From contig NZ_CP046253.1 of the NCBI RefSeq assembly GCF_009720145.1, forward strand, positions 124,001 through 188,000: DNA of 64,000 nucleotides. Reading direction: 5' to 3'. The position numbers were made by a program, and so were the translations under genes. Position 1 is the first letter of the stretch; every line of letters begins with the position of its first letter. Positions 29,801-37,384 of the stretch are shown one piece after another. Origin of the DNA: Sphingobium sp. CAP-1 (GTDB lineage Bacteria; Pseudomonadota; Alphaproteobacteria; Sphingomonadales; Sphingomonadaceae). The notes under the pieces were generated by a model that was given only the letters and a program-made list of their open reading frames with translations, was not told the DNA's origin and did no database searches.

Positions 29801-32800
29801 ATCGTGCTGGAGCCGATCGAGAAGCTGATACTGGAAGCGTCGCTGTCGACCCAGCCGGGGACCGGCGGGCGTGGCGCGCAGGCAGACATTAGCGGTCAGG
29901 CGTTCCGCATCGTGTCGCAATTGACCGACGACGCTGGCGACGATGGCGCCATCCAACTGACCGCAGGCGGCCTGACGGCGCTGGGCGTGCAAAGCCTGCT
30001 CATCGGTGGCGTCCGCACCGAAATGGCGGACGGGCGCACCGCGCTCACTGTGCGTGCCGGCAGCATCGCGATCGAAAATGACGCCGCTCATGCGCTGACC
30101 GCGCCCGAACTGTTGTTCGCGACCGACGGCAGCGCATCCGCGCTGCGCGTTCTGGACGGCGCTGTCGTCAACGCGGCCGGCGCGCTCAGCGATACCAAGG
30201 CGGCCGACTATCTGATCGATGGATCGTCCGGGCTCATGACCGGGCAGGGCGCCCTCCTGCGCGTGGCCAACGGGCCGGAGCGACTGGTGAGGCGCATCCA
30301 GCAGGACACGGTTGCATCCGCGCCGATGATCGACATCGGCGCGTCGACGCTGACGGGAACGTCCGTGCTGATCAGCTCGGCCGGCGCTGTGCGGATCGAC
30401 GGCGATGCGCAGATCGCGGCCGACAATGTCGCGCTCGACGCCGCGCAGATCAGCTTCGCGACGAAGGCAGACGGGTTGGACGGCCTCGTCATCACGCCGG
30501 GCCTGCGCGATGCCTTCGCCAGTGCGACCCATCTCACCTTCCGGTCGCCGGGTGCGATCCGCTTCGAATCTCTGGGCAATGGCAGCAGCCTCTATGACTT
30601 CGGGGCCGTGACCTTCGACGCGGCGGGCTTCGGCACGTTCGGTAGCGACAACGCTGACGTGACACTGACCGCCACCTTGATGCGGATCGCCAATAGCGGC
30701 GGCACGGCCGCGATCTGCACGACGGATTGCGGCGATGGCATATTGGCGATCGAAACTGGCAGCCTCAGCTTCGGGTCTGGCACTTTTGGACTGGATGGCT
30801 TTGGCCGATCCTTCGTCCTGACGGCGACCGACGGCATCCGTTTCGACGGCGTGGGCGGTATCGATGCCGATGGCGCCGACGTGTCAATCCATACGCCTTT
30901 CCTTGCCGATGCGGCGATCACCCTGCTGCCGGGTGTGGAAGCGACGCTTCCGTCCTTCAGCCTGAAAACGACGGGGGCGCTCAGCATTGTCGGCACGCCG
31001 GGCGCGACGTTGCCGGAGGGCACGCCGGGCGCGAAGCTGTCGCTGAGCGCGGCGTCGGTGGAGATCGCCGGCGCGCATCTGCGCGCGACCGCCGGATCGC
31101 TGGATGTCAGGTCGAGCGGCGACATCGTGCTGCGTGACGGCGCGCTGCTGGAAACGCCATCCTATGCCAGGCAGTTTGGCGATGCAGCCGACCCCTATCT
31201 GGTGTCGGCTGCGGGCGGTCGCCTGTCGCTGGCCAGCCTCGACGGCGATCTGATCGTGGGTTCGGGCGCCACGCTGAATGTCGGCGGTGTGCAGGGCAAG
31301 GCCGGCAGCCTGCTGCTGCGCGCGGCCGGACAAGTTTTGCTGGGCGGCACGATCAACGGTAGCGCGCCCGATGCGGACGCATCGCTGGCGATCGACAGCG
31401 GCGGCGGGTTCGATCTGGACGGCTTTGCCGCTGTGCCCAACGGCTTCACCGGCGCGATCGACATCCGAGTCGGCGCTGGCGACCTGACGCTGGGCAGTGG
31501 ACGACAGATCAACGCGACCAGCCTGTTGCTGGCGGCCGAGGATGGCCGCGTCGCCATTGACGGCGCGATCGATACGTCGGGCGTCAATGGCGGCGACATT
31601 TCGCTCTATGGCCGGACGGGTGTTCAGTTGGGCGCTACCGCGCGGATCGACGCCAGCGCCGACGGCTATGCGGCGACCGACACGCGGCAGGCGAGCGCCG
31701 GCGACGTGACGCTGGGAACGGACGATGGCGGCGCGATCGCCGTGGCGAGCGGTGCGACCATCGATCTGCGGGCGTTGCGGCCGGGCAACCGGCTGGTGCC
31801 GATAGTCCGCAACGGCCAGACGCTGTTCAGCTATGTCGACACCGATCTGGGCGGCACGCTGACCCTGCGTGCGCCCATCATCGAACAGGCTGGCGCGGAC
31901 AGCGTCGATATCGCCTTTGGCGGGTCGGTGACGGGCGCGCGCGGTCTGGCGGTCGAGGCGTTCAAACGCTGGAATCTGGGCACGGTCGCCGCCGACACCG
32001 CCTTTACCGGCGTCACCATCGTTGATGGCGTTGCGTTGCTGGACACAGCGCAGGTCGCAGATGGCGCGGTCAATTTCCTTGCCGGGCGCGGCGAAGGCAC
32101 GCTGTCGCAGTTCATCCAGAGCTTCGACATTTCCTCCTCTTATGCGCAATTGGGCGGGCTGGCGCTCGATCCGGTATTCGTCGCCCGGCCGGGGGTCGAA
32201 CTGACCTATGCCGGCGACATCAAGCTCCAGTCGAACTGGAATTTCGCAGCGGCCGATGTCGATGTCGAGGGCGCCCTCGCCGCTGGCGTCATGCGCAATT
32301 CGACGGAGTTGCCGGGCAAGGTCGTCGTCAATGCCGGACGCGAAGCCGAACTGATCGAAAATTATGCCGATTTCCTGTATCGGGTCGGCGGCTCCATTCA
32401 TGGCCCATCGGGGACGCTGAGCCTGCGCGCCGGTGGTGACCTGACCGTAGCTGGTTCGGTCAGCGACGGCATGTTCACCTTCACCGACCAGACTGACCCG
32501 GACTATCTGGCGACTGTCCTAGGCGGGACGGGGGGCGCGCGTCAGGTCACGATACCGTTTAGTTGTTTCGGTCCGCAAAGCTGCCGCGGGATCGTCAATT
32601 TCACCAATTCGACGCAGTTTTTGCGTGCGTTGGTCAATTTTAGCGGCATCGCGGCGACCAGCACGCAAGCGGCGACGCCGGCGCGGCCGATCCCTGACGA
32701 TATGCCCTTCAATGCGCTGGCCAACAGCGCCGCCGCATTGGGGGCGGGTGTCGACGGCGCGGGCGATCCGCTGGGGTCGGCCAGCCTGTTCCCGATGCTG

Positions 32801-35800
32801 TCAGACGGCAGTTTCGCATCCTCCTGGAATTATAATTTCATCGGCGGCGCGGATCTGTCGAGCGGGGCGTCGGCGTTGTTGCCATCCATCGATCCGTTGC
32901 GCACCGATTTCGGATCGACCGGATCGGTGTCGGTCGAAGGACAGCGCAGCTATAGCTATGGCGGGCGTTCGGGCGCCACCGTCAGTGACGAAGTGCTGCT
33001 GTCCAATGGTGGCTTCACCTATGGGCTCGACGATTTCGTCGCGGACGACGGCGACCAGCGCCGGCCGCGCGCTACCGGCTATTCTACAATCAGCCTGGTC
33101 GCCGGTCGCTACAGTGCAATCACGACTTTGCTCAAGGCCAAGGCGATCGCCTTTTTCAAGACGCAGAAGGCAGGCACCTTCCGCTATGACGGCGCGGCGA
33201 CAAACCCCACGGCGGTCAGCACCACCGCTACGCTGGCCGAACAATTCCTGGCTTCCATTCAGGAGGATCTGACCGCCGTCATTCTCGATCCATCCACTGG
33301 CTTGGTCAGCACCGGCACGCCGCAAAATGTCACGACTGCGATCGTGCGCACGCTGGTCCGCACCGGCACCGGCGCGATTCAGGTTGCGGCGGCGGGCGAT
33401 GTCGACCTGACCAATGGTGCCATCACCACTACGCGGATCGGCGCGACCGCCTATCAGAATGGCGGCACAGCGCTCTATACGGTCGGCCATCTCGCCGCGA
33501 CCGGCGTGACGAGCGCCACCGACATGACAATCGGGGTCAGCTATCAGGTCGATCCCACCGCTTATCTGGCGGCGGTACCGACAAATACGGAAGTCGCCTC
33601 CTTCCGCTATGGCCGGGGCAGTCAGACCGCGCTGGCCGGCCTGCTCGTCGCCGATCCCGCCTATCTGACGGGAGGTGGTGACATTTCGGTCGGTGCGGCC
33701 GGTTCCATATTGGGTCGGCGGGACGTGTTCAACGAAGTGCGGGCGGCCAACGCCAGCTTCTCCTTCATCGGCGCGGCCGATCAGCCTTGGCGGGTCGGAT
33801 CGGTCGGCGCGACGGTCAATCTGCGCGTCAATCCGCAGCTTTTCACGTCGGGCGTCGGCGCGCTGGGCGGCGGGTCGATCGCGCTCGATGCGGGCGGCGA
33901 CATATCCGACCTGACGGTTTCGGCGCTGGCCAGCAACAGCACGGCGGACGCGACCAGTGCCACCGGCGGCGCTGCGGTCAAGACGCTCGTCACCTGGGGC
34001 AGCGGCAATGTCGCGCTCGATGCGGGCGGCGACTTGGCCGGCGGCACGATCGACCTGGCGCATGGCGAAGGGGCGGTGGCGGTGGCGGGATCGATCCGCA
34101 CCGCAGGCGCGCTGTCGGCCGTGTCCACCGGAGACATCGTCAGCAACCTGCTGCGCGTGCGGGTCAGCGATGCGACCATCCGTTTCGACATAGGCGCTTC
34201 CGCGCAGTTGCAGGGCGTCGCGGCGCTCGCGGCGCGCGGCGCCGGCAACGATCCCACGACCGCGCTCAACAGTTTTGGCTTCTATTCGGCGGCTTCAGGC
34301 ATCGACCTGACCGCCAACGGACGGATCAGCATCGCTGATCGCGGCATCAGCGTCGTCACCGGCCGCACCGGGGAGCCGCAAACGGCGGTCTATCCCGCGA
34401 CCGTCAACCTGGCGTCGCTGACCGGCGATCTGATACTCAATGCCGACCGTGCCTTGCCGGGCGGCGCGGGAACGATCAATCTCTTCCCCAGCAGCACCGG
34501 CCAGTTGCGCCTGTTCGCTGGCGGCGACATCGCCAGCGCCACCATCACCATGGAAGATCGCGATCCGGGGCAATTGCCGGGCTATTTCTCCGTATACAGC
34601 GTGATCGAGCCGTCGATCCGGGTGGCCGGACAGGACTTCAACTTCCCGGTCGTCCTGCCGGACACGTCGTCGGCCGAGCGGGCGGTGCTGCATAATAGCG
34701 GCATCACCCATCTGGGCGACGCGGAGCCGGTGCGGATCGCCGCCGGCGGCGACGCGCTCGACCTCATCCTGTCGCTGCCGAAGCAGGCGCGGATCAGCGC
34801 TGGTCGCGACATCGTCAACATGATGCTGTTCAGCCAGAATATCACCAGCACCGACATCACCCGCATTGTCGCCGGTCGGGACATCATCGCCACGACCCAG
34901 TTGACCCGTGCCTTCCTGCCGGGCGGCGCCTTTGGCGACCCGCTGCCGGCGTTGCAGGGCAACAGCTTCGTGATCGGCGGACCGGGTGCCTTCTTCCTGG
35001 AGGCTGGGCGCGACGCGGGGCCGTTCCTCAATTCGGCCGTGGTCGATCCCAGCCGCATGAAGAATGGGGAAATCGACTTTTACGGCAGCCTGTCGATGGG
35101 CGGCGGCGTGTTGTCGATCGGCAATGAATGGAATCCGGCGCTGCCCGAAGTCGGGGCCGACCTCATCATCCTGTTCGGCGTCGCCAAGGGTGCGGACTAT
35201 GCCGCGCTGCGCGAAGCCTATCTCAACCCGGCCAATATCGCCGCCCTGCCCGACGATCTGTTCGTGCAGGTGGCGGATGTGAACGGCAATCTGATCGCCG
35301 ATCGCACCCAGCCCATCTATGGCCCGATCCTGCTCGCCTGGATGAAGGTCAATGCCGCCGGCCTGCTGACCCAGATATATGGGTCCATCAATGTCACCGC
35401 GCAGCAGGCCTATGACGCCTTCATCACGCTGCCCGCACTGACCCAGCGCAGCTTCCTGGTGAAGGATGTTTATTTCAACGAGCTGGAGATGACATCGCGG
35501 CCCGACGGCCCCTCCTATCTGCAATATAGCCGTGGCTATCGCGCGGTGAACAGCCTGTTCTCGCCGGCGCTGGGCTATACCGAGAATAATCTGGAAGGGG
35601 GGCAGGCGGGCGCATCCGATATGGTGCTGACCGGCAATCTCGATCTGCGTCTGGCGACGATCCAGACCGCGCGCGGTGGCGACATCGCGCTGCTTGGACC
35701 GGGCGGGCGCATCCTGGCCGGTTCGACCGTGCGAACATCCGATCAGGCGGCGCGCCGTACCTATGACGGAACGCGCCTCTATGCGGGCGATCGTGCGGTC

Positions 35801-36502
35801 GGTTTCGGCGCCAATGGCAACCCGCTGCTCGGCTTCAGCCAGGCGAGCCCCACGACCATCCAGTCGATCCCGACCGGTTATGAAGGCGTCATTACGCTGC
35901 GCGGCGGCCGGGTGATGAGCTTCACCGACGGCAGCCTGTTGCTGAACCAGAGCCGCTTGTTCACTCAGGGTGGGGGCGACATCACCCTCTGGTCGTCCAA
36001 TGGCGACCTCAATGCGGGGCAGGGGCCGAAGAGCGCCGCCAGCTTCCCGCCAGTCGTGGTCCGGATCGACGAGAATGGCTTCAGCCAGGTCGACGCCGTG
36101 GGCGGCGTGTCGGGGGCGGGCATCGCCGCCTTCGCGCCCGCCGTGGGCGTCACGCCGCCCGACGTATTTCTGATCGCGCCGCGCGGCACGGTGGATGCCG
36201 GCGACGCCGGCGTGCGTGTGGCGGGCAATCTGTTCGTTGCCGCCGCCGCCGTGGCCAATGCCGACAATTTCCAGGTCGGCGGCGCTTCGATCGGCGTGGT
36301 GTCCTCGCCGGTGGTGGATGCCGGCGCGGTGGCTGCTTCCAATGCAGCGTCGGCGGCGGCGACCGAAGCGGCGCAGGCGGCGACAGGCGGGCAGAGCAGC
36401 GAACAGCGGGTGCAGATCTTCGTCGATGTGCAGGGCTATGCTGGCGGCGGCGACGATCATTGCAAGCAGACGCCACGCCCCACCGACTGCCCGGACCAAT
36501 AA
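23828..36502 (+). CDS. Giant TpsA filamentous-hemagglutinin-family exoprotein
   Basis: A 4,224-residue open frame starts at GTG 23828. A signal sequence (RTGLLMGVSLAGMCAANPAM) and an Ala/Gln-rich stretch lead into the TPS secretion domain (about residues 140-310: SWESFNVGANTTLTFSQKDN, VLILNQAGVMFGATAQVNTH). Thousands of residues with repeated SGGDI/AGGDI-type turns fit a long right-handed beta-helix. Near residues 3,980-4,160 lies the DUF3739 region (GDITLWSSNGDLNAGQGPKS, FLIAPRGTVDAGDAGVRVAG). The last residues hold a Cys pair (Cys4212, Cys4221). The TpsB at 17202 is the expected transporter. It should be an adhesin or surface filament. It ends 19 bases before the convergent gspK end. Confidence 0.92.
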   Translation: MNRDGTNKGMMLDSRNRRRTGLLMGVSLAGMCAANPAMAQIAVLRGAAGIPGVSAPAIVPRPASANPLTAAQQIAAAAAQANQTKTAAQLNLAQQAQAAARAAIAGVVPNGLVKGGLMPVVKPVAAASDLTGAQSWEGALAPVETLTGGKSEVVVTQTAKRAILSWESFNVGANTTLTFSQKDNGVAQKDWVALNRVVGEIDPLTGVRAAGSKIDPSQILGSIKADGTVLILNQAGVMFGATAQVNTHSLLVSSMEIGRATALSGSTSRALTLAERNREFLNYGLLGFRDQASVIERTSAYAFSPMAGSDGLEGGVSIAAGAQIGSGDSGFIMALAPTVTNAGTLTSANGQVSLQSGRRFFLERSEGTSTSINPYIRGLVVTSQAVTGDAADYVVNSGIMNAARGYVSLGASETGAVLQSGILQSSTSVARNGFIGLSGGDIRLDPGSLILLNPDSGAETIPQSADSVSSFKTSQIVIGSAASRIEMGSGSLLLAPSADVTIGAPSGLDGLSADDAGAARSRIFIDSGATIDVGGVKDYLVPASRNLVRISPVKGNELRDTPLYRAEFLNGTTVLVDPRLSGVREDGVRWIGSPLIEAASYYAQVGVTASELMTSGGNVTLGVAGFGGTSAASASDIIVKAGAKIDISGGWVRYEGGAIQTTRLLTRSGQSVDIGSADPNGDYVGVVEGYTESQPRFGLSTTYANPALTGTRTQAAYTEGRDAGSLTLKGSAIAFDGALSAQAYAGALQRVDAKAGTATSSVYGDTRTLQGSPSELPASGYLNVQGLSRFTNSVLSGAGDIVVTRSAQIDAVPDDLAFGQSFSIDDSGALLRPARDGASLLAAGRRDRITLSADLLNDAGLGQITLQTSGAITIADDVALRLADGGIFTGIAGRAITVDGSVTALGGAIDLRTLQITQGSIFADDAPVAGSFDIAVNGTLSTRGRWANDFGNAGLADGGAYLNGGSISLRVAPRVTAAIEGVANERADISGSILINDGALLDVSAGGYVDAKGQVDTSARGGNVSLINQTNYFQISPIPIIGLETDGNVPGIRVTTNPSLDAAANPAAITARVAIADGAIKAHGFAGGGSFTLETPAITFGDGTASVGTRLPLDFFADTGFADYALTSYGTALIENRFNNGLGGYNALLSTQTLTVGAGETLSLTQTRFNPNLSLSQQVALMGLATGGDLYSVLTPQIASDAYDRLGVGLTLGGLVELHVAQGGVVDGDAGSSLTVAKLWNEGRIRLVGGDLTQAEVLPSLYSGAIGAASLSDMFTTNADGGIDEDALNALGVADAGRVLTNAELALQPLYLTGLLAQDEGIRLSAGSRIDLSGASIRDPRAAPIIGTGAIRATGRLYDGGTLTTATGLIDAGDAFQRPLLGEGVYASDLIALDSVRVARAIHAGQGATIDLSGAADSYEILDSANHYVDQAVWSAGGALAIGGGGSVNGATIDAHGGATMAQGGTLSFVDPTLVQSASDVTRDGQIAADQIGASGFDTMIAYGALAGEGDVSLSLRRGFFLNSRLFSGDGTDFTPYLPTVSATGALAIDAPFIGFDSLLQQMVDPLAGATGSGAVRFSAASFDVRGAVLFDRSIASVTLTSSGDLRLSGVQPIELSLGLDSSASNSLLGQLVVNGDLTLNAARIYATTGSSFLVASTGAGSQIRVGRSSDTAAATPYSAGSNLLIQAARIEQGGALYAPLGTLTLGSTSALLGGQSPFVAGGLGQFAPATTSVVLTGGSVTSVSAKGLSIPYGTTTDQIEYYFSPTSTNPLTSAPVGTLKLAGTAVEVGSGATVDISGGGDVFAYEFVPGTGGSRDVLDRFNADPFSGNDGLAYPDGRQVYAIVPGLSAQAAAAFDPIYGADYGDLYGASAVGRSVYLANVAGLAPGWYTLLPAKYAVLPGGLRIVEQTGADTVAGGSAALRDGSQIVTGFFGSATTGLRESTLRTFSVQTSVTFRQYSNIVTTSATQAFNAQAARDGLALPRSPLDAGRIVLEPIEKLILEASLSTQPGTGGRGAQADISGQAFRIVSQLTDDAGDDGAIQLTAGGLTALGVQSLLIGGVRTEMADGRTALTVRAGSIAIENDAAHALTAPELLFATDGSASALRVLDGAVVNAAGALSDTKAADYLIDGSSGLMTGQGALLRVANGPERLVRRIQQDTVASAPMIDIGASTLTGTSVLISSAGAVRIDGDAQIAADNVALDAAQISFATKADGLDGLVITPGLRDAFASATHLTFRSPGAIRFESLGNGSSLYDFGAVTFDAAGFGTFGSDNADVTLTATLMRIANSGGTAAICTTDCGDGILAIETGSLSFGSGTFGLDGFGRSFVLTATDGIRFDGVGGIDADGADVSIHTPFLADAAITLLPGVEATLPSFSLKTTGALSIVGTPGATLPEGTPGAKLSLSAASVEIAGAHLRATAGSLDVRSSGDIVLRDGALLETPSYARQFGDAADPYLVSAAGGRLSLASLDGDLIVGSGATLNVGGVQGKAGSLLLRAAGQVLLGGTINGSAPDADASLAIDSGGGFDLDGFAAVPNGFTGAIDIRVGAGDLTLGSGRQINATSLLLAAEDGRVAIDGAIDTSGVNGGDISLYGRTGVQLGATARIDASADGYAATDTRQASAGDVTLGTDDGGAIAVASGATIDLRALRPGNRLVPIVRNGQTLFSYVDTDLGGTLTLRAPIIEQAGADSVDIAFGGSVTGARGLAVEAFKRWNLGTVAADTAFTGVTIVDGVALLDTAQVADGAVNFLAGRGEGTLSQFIQSFDISSSYAQLGGLALDPVFVARPGVELTYAGDIKLQSNWNFAAADVDVEGALAAGVMRNSTELPGKVVVNAGREAELIENYADFLYRVGGSIHGPSGTLSLRAGGDLTVAGSVSDGMFTFTDQTDPDYLATVLGGTGGARQVTIPFSCFGPQSCRGIVNFTNSTQFLRALVNFSGIAATSTQAATPARPIPDDMPFNALANSAAALGAGVDGAGDPLGSASLFPMLSDGSFASSWNYNFIGGADLSSGASALLPSIDPLRTDFGSTGSVSVEGQRSYSYGGRSGATVSDEVLLSNGGFTYGLDDFVADDGDQRRPRATGYSTISLVAGRYSAITTLLKAKAIAFFKTQKAGTFRYDGAATNPTAVSTTATLAEQFLASIQEDLTAVILDPSTGLVSTGTPQNVTTAIVRTLVRTGTGAIQVAAAGDVDLTNGAITTTRIGATAYQNGGTALYTVGHLAATGVTSATDMTIGVSYQVDPTAYLAAVPTNTEVASFRYGRGSQTALAGLLVADPAYLTGGGDISVGAAGSILGRRDVFNEVRAANASFSFIGAADQPWRVGSVGATVNLRVNPQLFTSGVGALGGGSIALDAGGDISDLTVSALASNSTADATSATGGAAVKTLVTWGSGNVALDAGGDLAGGTIDLAHGEGAVAVAGSIRTAGALSAVSTGDIVSNLLRVRVSDATIRFDIGASAQLQGVAALAARGAGNDPTTALNSFGFYSAASGIDLTANGRISIADRGISVVTGRTGEPQTAVYPATVNLASLTGDLILNADRALPGGAGTINLFPSSTGQLRLFAGGDIASATITMEDRDPGQLPGYFSVYSVIEPSIRVAGQDFNFPVVLPDTSSAERAVLHNSGITHLGDAEPVRIAAGGDALDLILSLPKQARISAGRDIVNMMLFSQNITSTDITRIVAGRDIIATTQLTRAFLPGGAFGDPLPALQGNSFVIGGPGAFFLEAGRDAGPFLNSAVVDPSRMKNGEIDFYGSLSMGGGVLSIGNEWNPALPEVGADLIILFGVAKGADYAALREAYLNPANIAALPDDLFVQVADVNGNLIADRTQPIYGPILLAWMKVNAAGLLTQIYGSINVTAQQAYDAFITLPALTQRSFLVKDVYFNELEMTSRPDGPSYLQYSRGYRAVNSLFSPALGYTENNLEGGQAGASDMVLTGNLDLRLATIQTARGGDIALLGPGGRILAGSTVRTSDQAARRTYDGTRLYAGDRAVGFGANGNPLLGFSQASPTTIQSIPTGYEGVITLRGGRVMSFTDGSLLLNQSRLFTQGGGDITLWSSNGDLNAGQGPKSAASFPPVVVRIDENGFSQVDAVGGVSGAGIAAFAPAVGVTPPDVFLIAPRGTVDAGDAGVRVAGNLFVAAAAVANADNFQVGGASIGVVSSPVVDAGAVAASNAASAAATEAAQAATGGQSSEQRVQIFVDVQGYAGGGDDHCKQTPRPTDCPDQ

Positions 36503-36520
36503 GGTCCGCGTGCGTCCCGA

Positions 36521-37384
36521 TCATGGCTGGTAGCGAATATCCCATCGTTTGAGCGTGGCGTCGGGAAATTCGATGATCGTCGCGCGGTCCAGCCGACCGC
36601 CCTGTCCATCTTCCGCCAACACGCGGATGGTCAGGGGACGCCCGGCCAGCGCCGGCGCGGCGCCCTGCTCCAGCGTAGTGCGCTGCCCGGCGATCGCCCT
36701 TTGCCGCTCGATCACGTCGGGCGATCCCATGCCGGTTTCCAGCATCACTGCCATGGCGAGCGGGTGGGCATTGGCCGGATCAAAACCGCCCGCGCCGCCG
36801 AAAAATACGGTGGCGGCCGGCGCGATCCGATCATAGATCGCCCGGTCCATGCCCCGGATCAGCGCCAGTTCGCCGACGCTGCGCAGCGCGCCGTTACGCG
36901 GCTGATAGCCAAGCCGTGCATAGTCGGCGGCCTCCGCGCCATAGGGGCGAGATTCGTCATCGGCATCGGTCCAGTCGAGAAAGGCGTCGGTCAGTTCATC
37001 GAGCCGACGCCCGCCGACACCCGCCCCTTCGAACATCAGCCGCGCCTGCACTTCGCTAAGGTCGTTCAGGCGAATCTTGCCGCGTTCATCCTCGATACGG
37101 ATGGTCAACGTGATGCCATTCAGGTCGGTTCGATAGGGCCGGCCGTCGATCCGCCAGGGGGATGCGCCCATGTCCTGGTGCGACAGATGCGCGGCGGCGA
37201 TCACCACGCCTGCGTCTGCGGCGGCGGCCAGATGCGCCTGTTCATTATGCGCGGCGGTTCCGGCCAGATTGCCCTTTTCCGTCGCCATCATGGCGAAGGC
37301 GATGCCGGCGAACAGCGCCAGCGCGATCAGCGCGGCGACCAGCGCGAAACCCTTTTCCTCAGGGGGGGGCTTAAAGGTCGGCAC
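36521..37384 (-). CDS. gspK: GspK, type II secretion minor pseudopilin
   Basis: The 287-residue product has a prepilin leader and helix (EEKGFALVAALIALALFAGI, cleavage after Gly12). As usual for GspK, position 5 of the mature protein is not Glu. The large periplasmic domain contains DERGKIRLNDLSEVQARLMF and DWTDADDESRPYGAE, the acidic metal-binding region of the family. GspK caps the pseudopilus with GspI and GspJ. It is the last gene of the operon and overlaps gspD by 14 bases. Confidence 0.92.
   Translation of the reverse strand: MPTFKPPPEEKGFALVAALIALALFAGIAFAMMATEKGNLAGTAAHNEQAHLAAAADAGVVIAAAHLSHQDMGASPWRIDGRPYRTDLNGITLTIRIEDERGKIRLNDLSEVQARLMFEGAGVGGRRLDELTDAFLDWTDADDESRPYGAEAADYARLGYQPRNGALRSVGELALIRGMDRAIYDRIAPAATVFFGGAGGFDPANAHPLAMAVMLETGMGSPDVIERQRAIAGQRTTLEQGAAPALAGRPLTIRVLAEDGQGGRLDRATIIEFPDATLKRWDIRYQP

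Noticed and set aside
34295..36499. Long minus-strand frames opposite the giant TpsA (also 30884-32401, 32801-34063, 26141-27484)
   Set aside because: They lie antisense to a gene with clear domains, show the Arg/His/Gly-rich composition of high-GC shadow frames and have no recognisable motif or ribosome site.
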